Shown: positions 1-8,757 of the stretch, in pieces
Numbering within the stretch: the stretch's first letter is position 1
Layout of the letters: the number at the start of each line of letters is the position of its first letter
Assembly: GCF_001044235.1 (NCBI RefSeq)
Contig: NZ_JYNL01000064.1
Span: 795,502-859,501, forward strand
Source of the DNA: Mycolicibacterium chlorophenolicum
GTDB taxonomy: Bacteria > Actinomycetota > Actinomycetes > Mycobacteriales > Mycobacteriaceae
DNA: 64,000 bases
Direction: 5' to 3'
Position numbers and translations under genes: made by a program
The notes under the pieces: generated by a model
What the model was told of the DNA's origin: nothing
Seen by the model: only the letters and a program-made list of their open reading frames with translations
Databases searched by the model: none

Positions 1-80
1 CGGACGGTCCGCTCGGCGGTCTGCGGGCCACCCTCACCGTCCTGACAGAGCCTGCGCCGCAGGATCATTCAGGCGACTGA
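1..80 (+). CDS. possible 3' end of an unidentified gene
   Basis: A reading frame open from base 3 ends at a TGA at 78-80. The visible 25 residues (beginning DGPLGGLRATLTVL, ending QDHSGD) have a protein-like composition, and the 3' end would overlap the stop of the convergent DUF3054 gene by 12 bases. Most of the gene lies outside the window, so the product cannot be named. Another frame is also open here, so this is only a possibility. Confidence 0.3.
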   Translation, partial: DGPLGGLRATLTVLTEPAPQDHSGD

Positions 81-425
81 CCGGGCGATCGCGCGCCATC
101 CGAGCAGCAGTGCCGCGGTGGTCAGCGACGCGACCACGATGAAGCTCGGCGCGGTGCCCTGCGCGGTGAGCTTGCGCAGCAGCATCCCGACCACGACGGT
201 CGCCACCCACACCACCACGCCCGTGGGCAGCAGTGCCAGCGGGCGCCGCCAGGCCCGGGCGAGCACCCAGCCCAGCGCGGTGCCGGTCAGGAACGGCCAC
301 GCCGTCTCGGCCACCCCGGTCAGCGTCAGCCCCTCGGCGTGACTGCGCCGCCCGATCGCGCAGAACACCACCACGCAGGCGACGTCGGCGGCCAGCGCTG
401 CCGGGGTCTTGTTACGGAGCCGCAT
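69..425 (-). CDS. DUF3054 family small integral membrane protein
   Basis: This is a 118-residue protein with about four hydrophobic segments: residues 9-25, 42-58, 64-83 and 93-110. Length and layout match the actinobacterial DUF3054 family, whose function is unknown. Charged residues such as the RAWRR stretch near residue 60 lie between the segments, as expected for a polytopic membrane protein. Its start overlaps the 3' end of the upstream M23 lipoprotein gene by 14 bases. It is therefore probably the last gene of a three-gene operon with that gene and the YbhN-like gene. The family name rests on overall pattern; no catalytic motif is visible. Confidence 0.75.
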   Translation of the reverse strand: MRLRNKTPAALAADVACVVVFCAIGRRSHAEGLTLTGVAETAWPFLTGTALGWVLARAWRRPLALLPTGVVVWVATVVVGMLLRKLTAQGTAPSFIVVASLTTAALLLGWRAIARSVA

Positions 426-1647
426 AGGTCATCAGGTCGTTCTGCAATGGCATGACGTCGCGCTGCGGCCGCAGCGGCGCCGGCGGCGGCAGTTCCGCGG
501 GCCGACCGGCGCTGAGCGCGTCCTCCGAATCGGGCAGGGTGGCCTGCAGGTCGAAGGCCGAGAACACGAACGGCAGGCCGTCGGAGCGCAGCGGGTCCGG
601 GGTGCTCATCACATGGAAGTGTAGGTGCGGGGCGTCGGTGTTGCCGGTGTTGCCCAGCCGGGCCAGCACCTGCCCGGCGGAGAGCCGGTCGCCCGGCTTG
701 ACCGCGATGCTGCCCGTCTGCAGGTGGGCGTAGAGCGCGTAGTTGCCGTTGCCGAGATCCTGCACGACGTGGTTGCCCGGATACTGGTCCAGCGCCAGCC
801 CCGTCGCGGCGGCGAAGGGCACCGCCTCGGGCATGCCGTCGGCGACGGCGACCACCGGACCGTCGGCGACGGCGTGGATGTCGGCGCCGTAGTACGGGAA
901 GCTCGCCAGGTCGGTGCTCGCGCCGGTGAACAACCGGCCGTCAGGGGTCAGCTGCACGTAGTCGATCGCGAAACGTTCTGCGGCCCAAAGTGCTCCGTTG
1001 ATCGGGTTGAGCGCGCCGCGGTGACCGGAGATGCCGCAGCAGCCTACGGCGTCCAGCCAGCTCGGTCCGGTCAGCGGCGGCCGCAGGACGATCGGGGTGC
1101 GTTTCTGCACGGCGACGGGCGCGATCTCCTCGGTCAGGGTGGCCGGGATCAGCGGCGGCTGGGGTTGGCGCACCGCGATTCCCAGCGCGTGCGTGAGTCG
1201 CTCGGGAGCGGGTTCGCCGTCGGGCACGACGACGTCCAGCCAGACGTACCCGCTTTGAGCTGGACCGAGAACCGTTGTGGGAGAGGGGGTCCCGGACAGT
1301 CGGGTCCACGCGCCGAGGCGGTCGGCGGGCAGGTCCAGCAGCGTCCGGTCACCGGCGCGCACCGTCAGGGACGTCAGCGTGACCTCCTGGGAGAGCGTGT
1401 TGGTCAGCGCCAGCTCGTACACCAGATGGGTCTTGCCGTCGGTGGCCGGCACCGGGATCGGTTCGGCCACCGCATGCGCGATGACCGGGGTGAGCACCGA
1501 CGGTTCGGCGGGCTGCGTCGTCGCCGGGGCGGCCTGCGCCGTCGTCGCAGTCGTGGCGCTCGTCGTGGTGGTCTCGGGCGCCGGCGCCGACGAGCATGCC
1601 GCGACCACGCTCACCGCCAGCAGGGCGGCCGGGCGCCGAAATCTCAT
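412..1647 (-). CDS. M23-family metallopeptidase lipoprotein (LytM-like)
   Basis: This 411-residue protein starts with a lipoprotein signal peptide (positive n-region, hydrophobic core, lipobox VVAAC with the Cys near residue 18). A Thr/Ala-rich linker follows to about residue 50. Residues 55-180 form a beta-rich region, and a C-terminal LytM/M23 domain follows. The zinc motif HLHFH is near residue 342 and an upstream YAHLQ motif is present. The first metal ligands are probably in the HRG...FAIDY segment near residues 208-225. M23 enzymes cut peptidoglycan cross-links, and the lipobox places this one outside the membrane. Its ATG overlaps the TGA of the YbhN-like gene as ATGA, so the two are likely translationally coupled. 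The spacing of the first ligand pair is unusual, so activity is not certain. Confidence 0.82.
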   Translation of the reverse strand: MRFRRPAALLAVSVVAACSSAPAPETTTTSATTATTAQAAPATTQPAEPSVLTPVIAHAVAEPIPVPATDGKTHLVYELALTNTLSQEVTLTSLTVRAGDRTLLDLPADRLGAWTRLSGTPSPTTVLGPAQSGYVWLDVVVPDGEPAPERLTHALGIAVRQPQPPLIPATLTEEIAPVAVQKRTPIVLRPPLTGPSWLDAVGCCGISGHRGALNPINGALWAAERFAIDYVQLTPDGRLFTGASTDLASFPYYGADIHAVADGPVVAVADGMPEAVPFAAATGLALDQYPGNHVVQDLGNGNYALYAHLQTGSIAVKPGDRLSAGQVLARLGNTGNTDAPHLHFHVMSTPDPLRSDGLPFVFSAFDLQATLPDSEDALSAGRPAELPPPAPLRPQRDVMPLQNDLMTYAAP

Positions 1648-2819
1648 GAAGCTGCGCGTGTTTCGTCAGGTGGGTCGGCCGTGCGGTCCGGCGGATGGGG
1701 CGCCTCGGGATCGGGACTGAACTGCGGGCAGGCGGCATCAGCGGCGCGCGGCACCGCACCCGAGTCCGGGTCGACGTCCTTCTCGGTGCGGAACATCGCG
1801 AAAAACACCACCCAGCCGATCGCCGCGATGAAGATCCAGCTGATCAACCGGTAGATCAGCATCGCCGAGATCGCCGAGGCCAGCGACATGCCGCTGGACA
1901 CCAGCCCGGGCACCAGCACCGCCTCGACCACCAGCAGCCCGCCGGGCATCAGCGGGATCGAGCCCACGGCGCGGGCCGCGGCGTAGGCCACCGTCACCCC
2001 GGCCAGCGACGGATGACCCCCGGTCGCGAAACAGGCCGCCAACAGACAGCCGACGTCGGCGATCCAGTTGAACAGCGACCAGCTGAACGCCACCGACAGA
2101 TCGCGCCGGCCCAGCTGGACCGACTCGAGCTGGGACAGGATCTCGCGCCACTTGGCCAGCCCGGTGTCGGTCGGCCGGCCGCGCGCCGAGTTCACCCACG
2201 ACAGCACCCGCACCCCGATGCCCTCGATCAGTTCCGGACGGGTCGCCACCGCCTGGGCCAGCAGGATCAACGCCAGGAAACCGCCGAGGGAGAAGATCAG
2301 CGACAGCGGGTTCTTGCTGGCGCCCAGCATGAACGCGCCGGCCAGGCCGAGCAGTGCCAGACCGACGACCTGCAGCACCCCCGACATCACCAGCTGCCAC
2401 GACGCGACCAGCGGCGACGCGCCCCACAGCCGCTGCTGGCGGTAGATGAACGTCGCCGAGAGCACCGGCCCGCCCGGCATCGTCGTCGACAGCGCGTTGC
2501 CGGCGTAGAACGCGGCCTCGCTGCGCCACTGCCGTACCTGCACACCGGCCGACGCGAGCAGGGTGCGCTGGATCTGTGCGAAGCTGTGCATCGAGGCCAT
2601 CGCCGCGACCGCGGCCACCAGCACCCACCACCAGTCCGCCGAGTACAGGCTCTTCCACGCCTTGGCGAGCTGATCTCGCACCAGCGCCAGCTCGATGGTC
2701 AGCACGAGGACCGCGACCACGATGAGCACCCATCGCAGCCACCAGTACTTGCCCCGTGCGGGCCGCTCCCGGCCGGCGCTGCCCGCCTGGGTGCCGCTCG
2801 GAGGAGCGTCGTGTGACAC
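1644..2819 (-). CDS. YbhN/UPF0104 (LPG synthase TM region-like) membrane protein, Rv0204c homologue
   Basis: This 391-residue polytopic membrane protein has about eight hydrophobic segments and resembles the flippase-like transmembrane part of lysylphosphatidylglycerol synthases (UPF0104/YbhN). No C-terminal aminoacyl-transferase domain follows, so it probably moves or handles a lipid; the substrate is unknown. The tail after about residue 345 is charged and proline-rich. The divergent AI-2E permease and nearby mmpL3 match M. tuberculosis Rv0204c-Rv0206c. I chose the GTG at 2819 because TACCCT lies six bases upstream, the layout of a leaderless mRNA. Another GTG at 2843 would add eight residues. 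It heads an operon with the M23 and DUF3054 genes. Confidence 0.8.
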   Translation of the reverse strand: MSHDAPPSGTQAGSAGRERPARGKYWWLRWVLIVVAVLVLTIELALVRDQLAKAWKSLYSADWWWVLVAAVAAMASMHSFAQIQRTLLASAGVQVRQWRSEAAFYAGNALSTTMPGGPVLSATFIYRQQRLWGASPLVASWQLVMSGVLQVVGLALLGLAGAFMLGASKNPLSLIFSLGGFLALILLAQAVATRPELIEGIGVRVLSWVNSARGRPTDTGLAKWREILSQLESVQLGRRDLSVAFSWSLFNWIADVGCLLAACFATGGHPSLAGVTVAYAAARAVGSIPLMPGGLLVVEAVLVPGLVSSGMSLASAISAMLIYRLISWIFIAAIGWVVFFAMFRTEKDVDPDSGAVPRAADAACPQFSPDPEAPHPPDRTADPPDETRAAS

Positions 2820-2825
2820 GCCTAC

Positions 2826-2831
2826 AGGGTA
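2826..2831 (-). promoter_or_regulatory. -10 box (TACCCT) for the YbhN-like gene
   Basis: TACCCT fits the mycobacterial TANNNT -10 consensus and lies six bases before the GTG at 2819. The transcript would therefore begin at the start codon. No clear -35 is visible. Confidence 0.5.
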
Positions 2832-2883
2832 AGGCGTGGGCACCCGGAATCCGGCGAACCGAATTCATGATCAGCGAGGCCGT

Positions 2884-2889
2884 TACGCT
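2884..2889 (+). promoter_or_regulatory. -10 box (TACGCT) for the AI-2E permease gene
   Basis: TACGCT lies six bases before the ATG at 2896, which again implies a leaderless transcript. It faces the opposite promoter at 2826-2831, so the two divergent genes share about 75 bases of control region. Confidence 0.5.
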
Positions 2890-2895
2890 ACCGGA

Positions 2896-4041
2896 ATGTC
2901 AGCCCGACCGTTCTCCGACCCCGCTGCCGACGAGTCGGTCAGCCCGCTGGTGCGCAGGGGTGCGGCATGGGCGTGGCGGCTGCTGGTCATCTTCGGCGCG
3001 GTGTTCGCCGCGCTGTGGGTGGTGATGCAGGTCGAGGTCATCGTCGTGCCGGTCGCACTGGCCACGCTGGCCGCGGCACTGCTGATGCCCGCCGTCGACT
3101 TCCTCGACCGCCGCGGCGCGCCACGCGGCGGCGCGGTGGCGCTGATCCTGCTCGGCGGGCTCGCGCTCGTCGGCGGCCTGCTGTCGTTCGTCGTCAGCCA
3201 GTTCATCGAGGGCACCCCGGCGCTGGTCGAGCAGGTCACCCGCAGCATCGACGGGCTGCGCCGCTGGCTGGTCGACGGTCCGCTGGGCCTGAGCCGCGAA
3301 CAGATCGACAACGCGGGCAACTCGGCGATCGAGGCGCTGCGCAACAACCAGGAGAAGGTGACCAGCGGCGCGCTGTCCACTGCGGGCACCATCACCGAGA
3401 TCGTCACCGGCGCGCTGCTGGTGCTGTTCACGCTGATCTTCCTGCTGCACGGCGGCCGCAACATCTTCGAGTTCGTCACCCGCGTCTTCCCGTCCTCCAC
3501 CCGGCAGCGGGTGCGCGACGCGGGCCGCGCCGGGTTCCACTCCCTGATCGGCTACGTGCGGGCCACGTTCCTCGTCGCGCTCGTCGATGCGCTCGGCATC
3601 GGGATCGGGCTGGCGATCATGGGCGTTCCGCTCGCACTGCCGTTGGCGTCGCTGGTCTTCCTCGGTGCGTTCGTCCCCCTGGTCGGCGCCGTGGTCACCG
3701 GATTCCTGGCGGTCATCGTCGCGCTGCTGACCAAAGGCCTCATCTACGCGCTGATCACGCTCGGTCTGATCCTGGCCGTGCAGCAGCTGGAGGGCCACGT
3801 GCTGCAGCCGCTGGTGATGGGCCGCGCGGTCTCCATCCATCCGCTGGCCGTGGTGCTCGCCATCGCGGCCGGAGCGGTGCTGGCCGGCATCGTCGGCGCG
3901 CTGCTCGCCGTGCCGATCCTGGCATTCCTGAACAGCGCGATCCGGGTGCTCGTCGCCGACGACCCGGACGCCGTCGAAGCCGCGCAGAGGGCCGACGACG
4001 GGCCGGTGCTCAGCGCCGAACCCGACGACGTCGAGAACTAG
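2896..4041 (+). CDS. AI-2E transporter (TqsA/PerM) family membrane protein, Rv0205 homologue
   Basis: This 381-residue membrane protein has the AI-2E/PerM layout: paired N-terminal helices (about residues 25-85), a soluble helical loop carrying a [11 protein letters not shown]-type segment (about residues 110-165), and a C-terminal bundle of five or more hydrophobic helices ending near residue 350. Family members include exporters of small molecules and sodium/proton antiporters; the substrate here is unknown. The ATG at 2896 was preferred over one 60 bases upstream because of its -10 box and because the extra residues are not family-like. Its TAG directly abuts the stop of mmpL3 (convergent, no gap). 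The order matches M. tuberculosis Rv0205-Rv0206c. Confidence 0.85.
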   Translation: MSARPFSDPAADESVSPLVRRGAAWAWRLLVIFGAVFAALWVVMQVEVIVVPVALATLAAALLMPAVDFLDRRGAPRGGAVALILLGGLALVGGLLSFVVSQFIEGTPALVEQVTRSIDGLRRWLVDGPLGLSREQIDNAGNSAIEALRNNQEKVTSGALSTAGTITEIVTGALLVLFTLIFLLHGGRNIFEFVTRVFPSSTRQRVRDAGRAGFHSLIGYVRATFLVALVDALGIGIGLAIMGVPLALPLASLVFLGAFVPLVGAVVTGFLAVIVALLTKGLIYALITLGLILAVQQLEGHVLQPLVMGRAVSIHPLAVVLAIAAGAVLAGIVGALLAVPILAFLNSAIRVLVADDPDAVEAAQRADDGPVLSAEPDDVEN

Positions 4042-7038
4042 CTACAGCCGGCCTTCGCGGCGCAGCAGTTCCTGCGCGCTCAGCCCGTTGCCGCCGCGCC
4101 GCGGCGCGTCGCCCTCGGGCCGGGTGTTGAGCTTCTCGGTCGCCGTGTCCGCGTCGGACTGCCGCGCGGTCGGGATGGCGCGGGTCGCCTCGGCGGAGTC
4201 GTCGTCCTGCGTCCCCTCGGCGCGCTGCGCGGAGAACGCGGTGGTCGGCTCGTTGCCGGCCGGATCGGGCCTGGAATCGGGCATCGCCCGCGTCGGCTCG
4301 GCCGACGGCCGCGCCGGTGCGGCAGGTCCCGGGGTTCCGGCACCGCTGCCCCGCAGGTCCCCGAGCCAGGACTCGATCTCGCGTTCGTCGCGCTTGGGCG
4401 CCGGCGGCGGGGCCGACGGCCGCTGACCGCGCTGGGTCACCGCGTCGGCGGCACTGCTCACGGCGTTGCGGACGGCGTTCTTGGCCACCGACAGTCGGGT
4501 GGTCTGCGGTTCGGACTCGGGCTCCGGGGCCGGCGGCCGCGACGGTGCGCCGGGCAGCCGCGTGGTGCCCGCGGCGGACGGCCCACCGGCGTGCGCCCCC
4601 GTCGCGATGCGGGTGGTGACGGCGGGCGTGGGCCCGCGGTCGGGCGCCGGATGGCCGGGATCGTGCGGCGGCAGCGCCCGAGGCGGGGCCGTCACCGGCG
4701 GACCGCCGGCGCCGACGAGTGCCTCGGCGGGTGCGGTCTCGCGCACCAGCGGCCGCCTGCGCTCGTCGGGCAGCTCGGTCTCGCCCAGGCCCAGCTTCTC
4801 CTGGACGCGCTTCATCCAGCGCGGCGCCCACCAGCAGTCGTCGCCGAGCAGCTTCATGATCGCCGGCACCAGGAACATCCGGATGATCGTCGCGTCCAGC
4901 AGCAGGGCGATCAGCAGACCGAACGCCAGGTACTTCATCATCACCAGATCGGAGAACACGAACGCGCCCGCCACCACGGCCAGCACCAGCGCGGCGCCGG
5001 TGATCAGGCGGCCGGTGGTCGCGGTGCCGATCCGGATGGCCTCCGCGGTCGACATGCCCCGCGCTCGAGCCTCGACCATGCGGGAGACCAGGAACACCTC
5101 GTAGTCGGTGGACAGACCCCAGATCACCGCGATGATCAGGCCGATCATCGGTGCCATCAGCGGCTGTGGCGTGTAGTTCATCAGGCCGGAGCCGTGGCCC
5201 TCGACGAACATCCACGTCAGGATGCCCATCGTCGAGCCGAGAGTCAGCGCGCTCATCAGCGCGGCCTTGATCGGCAGCACGATCGACCCGAAGGCCAGGA
5301 ACATCAGCACCGTCGTGGTGAGGATCAGCACCACGACCATCAGCGGCAGCCTGTCGAACAGGCTGTGGATGCTGTCCTGCTCGAGTGCCGGGGTGCCGCC
5401 GACCGAGATGTCCAGGCCGCGTGGCGGCGTGATGGACCGCAGCTCCTCGATCTTCTGCGGCGCGTCGTTGCGGCTCACCAGACCGTTCTGGATCGTCCGG
5501 ACCGACGGGTCCTTGGACCCGCCCTCCTGCACGGAGCGCTCCTGCCACATCTTGCTCGGGTCGTTGTCGGGGTCGGTGAACCCGTTGATCGTCATCGCCT
5601 TGGCGCGCACGTCGGCGAGCTGCTGGTCGGTGACGGGCTGGCCGTCCTGCCGTTCGACGACGATCGTCAGCGGTTCGGTGCGGAACCCGGGGAACGTCTT
5701 GTCGAAGTCCTCCTGCGCGATCCGGACCTTGTTGTCCGGGGGCAGGTACTTCTCACTGATGCCGCCGAGGGCCAGCTGGCCCAGCGGGATGACCAGCAGG
5801 ATCATCACGATCAGGATCGGCGCGGCGAACGCGATCGGCCGCTTCATCACGACGTTGACGAGCCGGCCCCAGAAGCCCTTCTCGACTTCGGCGCGGGTCT
5901 TGGTCTTCTGCGTCTTGGCCGCCAGCCACTCGAGGTAGACGCGCATCGGCTTCCAGTTGCGGAAGAAGGGCACCCGCAGCAGGGTGCGCACACCGAGCGC
6001 GTCGACGTTGTGTCCGAGGATGCCCAGTGCCGCGGGCAGCACGGTGACCGACAGGATCGCCGCGAGCATGACCGACGCGATGATCGCGTAGGTGATCGAC
6101 TTCAGGAAGCCCTGCGGGAACAGCAGCAGCGGCACCGACGACGCCACCAGGATGACGGCCGAGAACATGATCGTCCGGCCGGACGTCATCACCGCGCGTC
6201 TGACCGCGGTCTCGGTGTCGTAGCCCTCCGCGATCTCTTCTCGGAACCGGCTGACCATGAACAACCCGTAGTCGACCGCGATGCCGAGCCCCATCAGCGT
6301 CACCACCGGCTGGGCGAAGAAGTGCACCGGCATGAATTCGGCGGTCAACCGCATGATGCCCAGCGCGCCGGCGATCGTCAGGCCGCCGATGATGCCCGGC
6401 AGCGCGGCGGCGACCACACCGCCGAACACGAAGAACAGCACCACGCAGACCAGCGGGATGGCCGCGACCTCGGCGCGTTTCTGATCCTCGCCGATGGTGC
6501 CGGTGAGCTCACTGGCCAGCGGGTTCAGCCCGGCCAGCTGGATGTTGCCGCCGTTGACCTGCTCCAGGTCGGGCTCGATGGTCTGGTAGTTCTTCAGGAT
6601 CGTGTCGTCGTCGTCGCCCTTGAGCGGAATGCTGATGAACGTCTTCGAGCCGTCCTCGGTCTTCATCTGCTGGACGGTCGGGGCGGTGGTGTCGGGCGCC
6701 CGGAGCCAGCCGACCCAGCTGACGACCTGATCCTTGTGGCTGTCGACCACGTCGTTGAGTTCGCCGACGACCTTCTTCTGCCATGCCGGGTCGGTCACCT
6801 TCTTGCCGTCCGGCGGCGTGAGGATCGCCACCACGTGGCTGGTGCGGTCACGTCCGTACACCTCGTCGGAGATCACCGACGCGTGGACGGACTGACTGCC
6901 CTCGTCATAGAAACCGCTCTGGGTGACGTGCTGTCCCAGGCTGATGCCGTAGACGCCGCCGCCCAGGCACAGTGCGACCATGACACCGATCACTATGTAT
7001 CGGTACTGGTACACCGTTCGACCCCACCAGGCGAACAC
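4042..7038 (-). CDS. mmpL3: MmpL3, RND-type trehalose monomycolate flippase/exporter
   Basis: This 998-residue RND transporter moves trehalose monomycolate across the inner membrane, driven by protons; it is essential in mycobacteria and the target of many inhibitors. The layout is complete: TM1 near residues 13-33, porter domain 1, TM2-6, TM7, porter domain 2, TM8-12 to about residue 735, then a Pro/Thr/Arg-rich cytoplasmic tail ending LSAQELLRREGRL. The proton-relay pairs Asp256-Tyr257 (GIAVDYGLF) and Asp645-Tyr646 (LSTDYEVF) fall at the numbers known for M. smegmatis when the GTG at 7038 is used. A GAGGAG ribosome site lies six bases before that GTG, so I prefer it to the upstream in-frame start at 7062. 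It is the last gene of the trmB-NYN-mmpL3 run. Confidence 0.97.
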   Translation of the reverse strand: MFAWWGRTVYQYRYIVIGVMVALCLGGGVYGISLGQHVTQSGFYDEGSQSVHASVISDEVYGRDRTSHVVAILTPPDGKKVTDPAWQKKVVGELNDVVDSHKDQVVSWVGWLRAPDTTAPTVQQMKTEDGSKTFISIPLKGDDDDTILKNYQTIEPDLEQVNGGNIQLAGLNPLASELTGTIGEDQKRAEVAAIPLVCVVLFFVFGGVVAAALPGIIGGLTIAGALGIMRLTAEFMPVHFFAQPVVTLMGLGIAVDYGLFMVSRFREEIAEGYDTETAVRRAVMTSGRTIMFSAVILVASSVPLLLFPQGFLKSITYAIIASVMLAAILSVTVLPAALGILGHNVDALGVRTLLRVPFFRNWKPMRVYLEWLAAKTQKTKTRAEVEKGFWGRLVNVVMKRPIAFAAPILIVMILLVIPLGQLALGGISEKYLPPDNKVRIAQEDFDKTFPGFRTEPLTIVVERQDGQPVTDQQLADVRAKAMTINGFTDPDNDPSKMWQERSVQEGGSKDPSVRTIQNGLVSRNDAPQKIEELRSITPPRGLDISVGGTPALEQDSIHSLFDRLPLMVVVLILTTTVLMFLAFGSIVLPIKAALMSALTLGSTMGILTWMFVEGHGSGLMNYTPQPLMAPMIGLIIAVIWGLSTDYEVFLVSRMVEARARGMSTAEAIRIGTATTGRLITGAALVLAVVAGAFVFSDLVMMKYLAFGLLIALLLDATIIRMFLVPAIMKLLGDDCWWAPRWMKRVQEKLGLGETELPDERRRPLVRETAPAEALVGAGGPPVTAPPRALPPHDPGHPAPDRGPTPAVTTRIATGAHAGGPSAAGTTRLPGAPSRPPAPEPESEPQTTRLSVAKNAVRNAVSSAADAVTQRGQRPSAPPPAPKRDEREIESWLGDLRGSGAGTPGPAAPARPSAEPTRAMPDSRPDPAGNEPTTAFSAQRAEGTQDDDSAEATRAIPTARQSDADTATEKLNTRPEGDAPRRGGNGLSAQELLRREGRL

Positions 7039-7113
7039 GTTCAGCTCCTCACCGTTGCGCAAAAGTCTGTGATCATCGGCATGCGCACATCACGACCAGG
7101 CTTTTCCATTGTT

Positions 7114-7824
7114 CTAGACACGCGACGCCAGCAGCGAGGACAGCGGCCGGAATGGCTGCAGCCACGCGCCCTGCTCCGGTAGCGAATCAAGCCCGATTCG
7201 CGGTAGCGGCTCCCGGAAGACACCAGGGATGTCCTCCAGGTCGACGAACTCCAAGGTATCCGACGCTAACGCCCAACTGGCATGTTCGCGAAATCCGAGG
7301 ACCTGGACCTCGACGCCCTCGTGCGCGATGTCCTCCAGCGGCAGCCGGAAGGCCTGCCCGTCTGCCGACGCGACGATCAACCCCGCCAGACCCTCGCTGC
7401 GGCGCAACGCGATGTGCGCCAGCATGTCGGCGTCGACGTCGCTGTCCTCGTCGATCTTCGGTTTGGCGAACACCGCGAAGCCGACGTTGCGCAGCGCCTC
7501 CACCCAGGGCCGGACCACTTCGGCGCTGCCCGGCGCGATGTTGGTGAAGACGGTCGCCTCGGGCTCCAGCGACACCGCCTGGCCGTCCGCGCTCGCCTGC
7601 GCGGACAGGTCGGCGGTGCGGGCCAGCAGCCAGCGGCCCAGCGCGTCGAACCGGGGCCGGTGTGCCGCGGTCGGCCGGCCACCGAGGATCGAGCCCAGCC
7701 CCATATCGAGGTTCGGGGCGTCCCACACCAGCAGCACGCGGGCGGGCGCGGGTGCCGGCACCGCGGCGTCGACGTCCGCGAGGACCTCCGGGACCTCGGC
7801 GGGCATGTGGTCGGTCACGCTCAT
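7114..7824 (-). CDS. NYN-domain (PIN-like) protein, Rv0207c homologue
   Basis: This 236-residue soluble protein has an NYN/PIN-like fold. A first strand with an acidic residue (VLLVWDAPNLD, about residues 30-40) and a later acidic cluster (DEDSDVDADMLAHI, near residue 140) would form the metal site. The segment LIVASADGQAF is typical of the fourth strand. NYN proteins are putative ribonucleases acting on structured or transfer RNA; the target is unknown here. The ATG at 7824 overlaps the trmB stop as ATGA and has GGGAG five bases upstream, so I chose it over a GTG at 7836. It lies between trmB and mmpL3 as Rv0207c does in M. tuberculosis. Being beside a tRNA methyltransferase makes an RNA-related role plausible (inference). 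Confidence 0.85.
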   Translation of the reverse strand: MSVTDHMPAEVPEVLADVDAAVPAPAPARVLLVWDAPNLDMGLGSILGGRPTAAHRPRFDALGRWLLARTADLSAQASADGQAVSLEPEATVFTNIAPGSAEVVRPWVEALRNVGFAVFAKPKIDEDSDVDADMLAHIALRRSEGLAGLIVASADGQAFRLPLEDIAHEGVEVQVLGFREHASWALASDTLEFVDLEDIPGVFREPLPRIGLDSLPEQGAWLQPFRPLSSLLASRV

Positions 7825-8615
7825 GACCTCTCCCACAGCAACTCGGCGACGTCGGGACCGGCCAGGGCCTTGCGTTCGTATTTGGTGACGGGCCGGGCCA
7901 CCGAAATCGGCAGACCCGCCGCGTCGGGACTGATGCGCCGCAGCCGGGGCTCCGCGTCGCCCACCTCGGCGATCTGTTCGGCGTACCCGGCGTGGTCGGT
8001 CGCGGCGTGGAAGATGCCGCCGGGGCGCAGCCGGTCGGCGATCAGCGCGACGGTGTCGGCCTGCAGCAGCCGGCGCTTGTGGTGACGGGCCTTGGGCCAG
8101 GGGTCGGGGAAGAAAACGCGGACCCCGGTCAGCGAGCCGGAGGTGAGCATGTGGGTCAGCACGTCGACGCCGTCGCCGCGGATGAGCCGGATGTTGCTGA
8201 CGGGGTCGGTCTCGGACGTGCGATCGATCGCCGCCAGCAGCTGGGCCAGCCCGCGGCGGTAGACCTCGACGGCGATCACGTCGATGTCGGGTTCGGCCTG
8301 CGCCATCGCCAGCGTCGACGTCCCGGTTCCGCAGCCGATCTCCAGCACCAGCGGGGCGTGCCTGCCGAACCAGGCGTCGGTGTCGAGCGGCGCGGCGGGC
8401 TCGTCACCGGAGCGGGCCGGCAGACCCAGTTCCGGCCAGCGCTCATCCCAGATCGCCTGCTGGCGGTCGGAGATCGTGGACCGGCGGGCGCGGAAACTGG
8501 TGACGCGGCGGGGGAAGTGCGCGGGGCGCTGGCCGTCGGTCCCGTCCGTGGCGCCGCCGGCGACCTCGACGTCGCTGGGACCCGGCACGTGCATCCGTCC
8601 ATCGTCGCTCATCAC
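7821..8615 (-). CDS. trmB: tRNA (guanine-N7-)-methyltransferase TrmB
   Basis: This 264-residue enzyme makes m7G at position 46 of tRNAs using S-adenosylmethionine. The SAM-binding motif LEIGCGTGTSTLAMA lies near residue 93. The family signature FFPDPWPKARHHKRRL, which contacts tRNA, is near residue 170. The C-terminal TKYERKA segment completes the family pattern. The first 40 or so residues are an Asp/Gly-rich extension common in actinobacteria. A second ATG at 8612 is an equally possible start. The gene leads the operon and its stop overlaps the NYN gene by four bases. Gene order matches Rv0208c-Rv0206c. Confidence 0.95.
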   Translation of the reverse strand: MMSDDGRMHVPGPSDVEVAGGATDGTDGQRPAHFPRRVTSFRARRSTISDRQQAIWDERWPELGLPARSGDEPAAPLDTDAWFGRHAPLVLEIGCGTGTSTLAMAQAEPDIDVIAVEVYRRGLAQLLAAIDRTSETDPVSNIRLIRGDGVDVLTHMLTSGSLTGVRVFFPDPWPKARHHKRRLLQADTVALIADRLRPGGIFHAATDHAGYAEQIAEVGDAEPRLRRISPDAAGLPISVARPVTKYERKALAGPDVAELLWERS

Positions 8616-8757
8616 GGAGTCACCTCCCGCATCGTGTTACAGATTGATACCCAACAGTTGCCTTCGGCTGCTACGCCGATCGGCCGCCCCGAAATTCGTG
8701 CGTCCAGCAGGTCGGCGCGGATGCCACGATTTCCGTCAGGGACAGAGCGGGGGGCAG

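Noticed and set aside
412-1647. M23 protein as catalytically dead
   Set aside because: The segment YYGADI lacks His, but the HRG...FAIDY segment can supply the first ligand pair and HLHFH is intact, so loss of activity is not shown.
4591-7182. 863-codon open frame antisense to mmpL3
   Set aside because: It mirrors a strongly supported gene, has no recognisable domain and shows the Arg/Gln/His-rich composition of antisense frames in GC-rich DNA.
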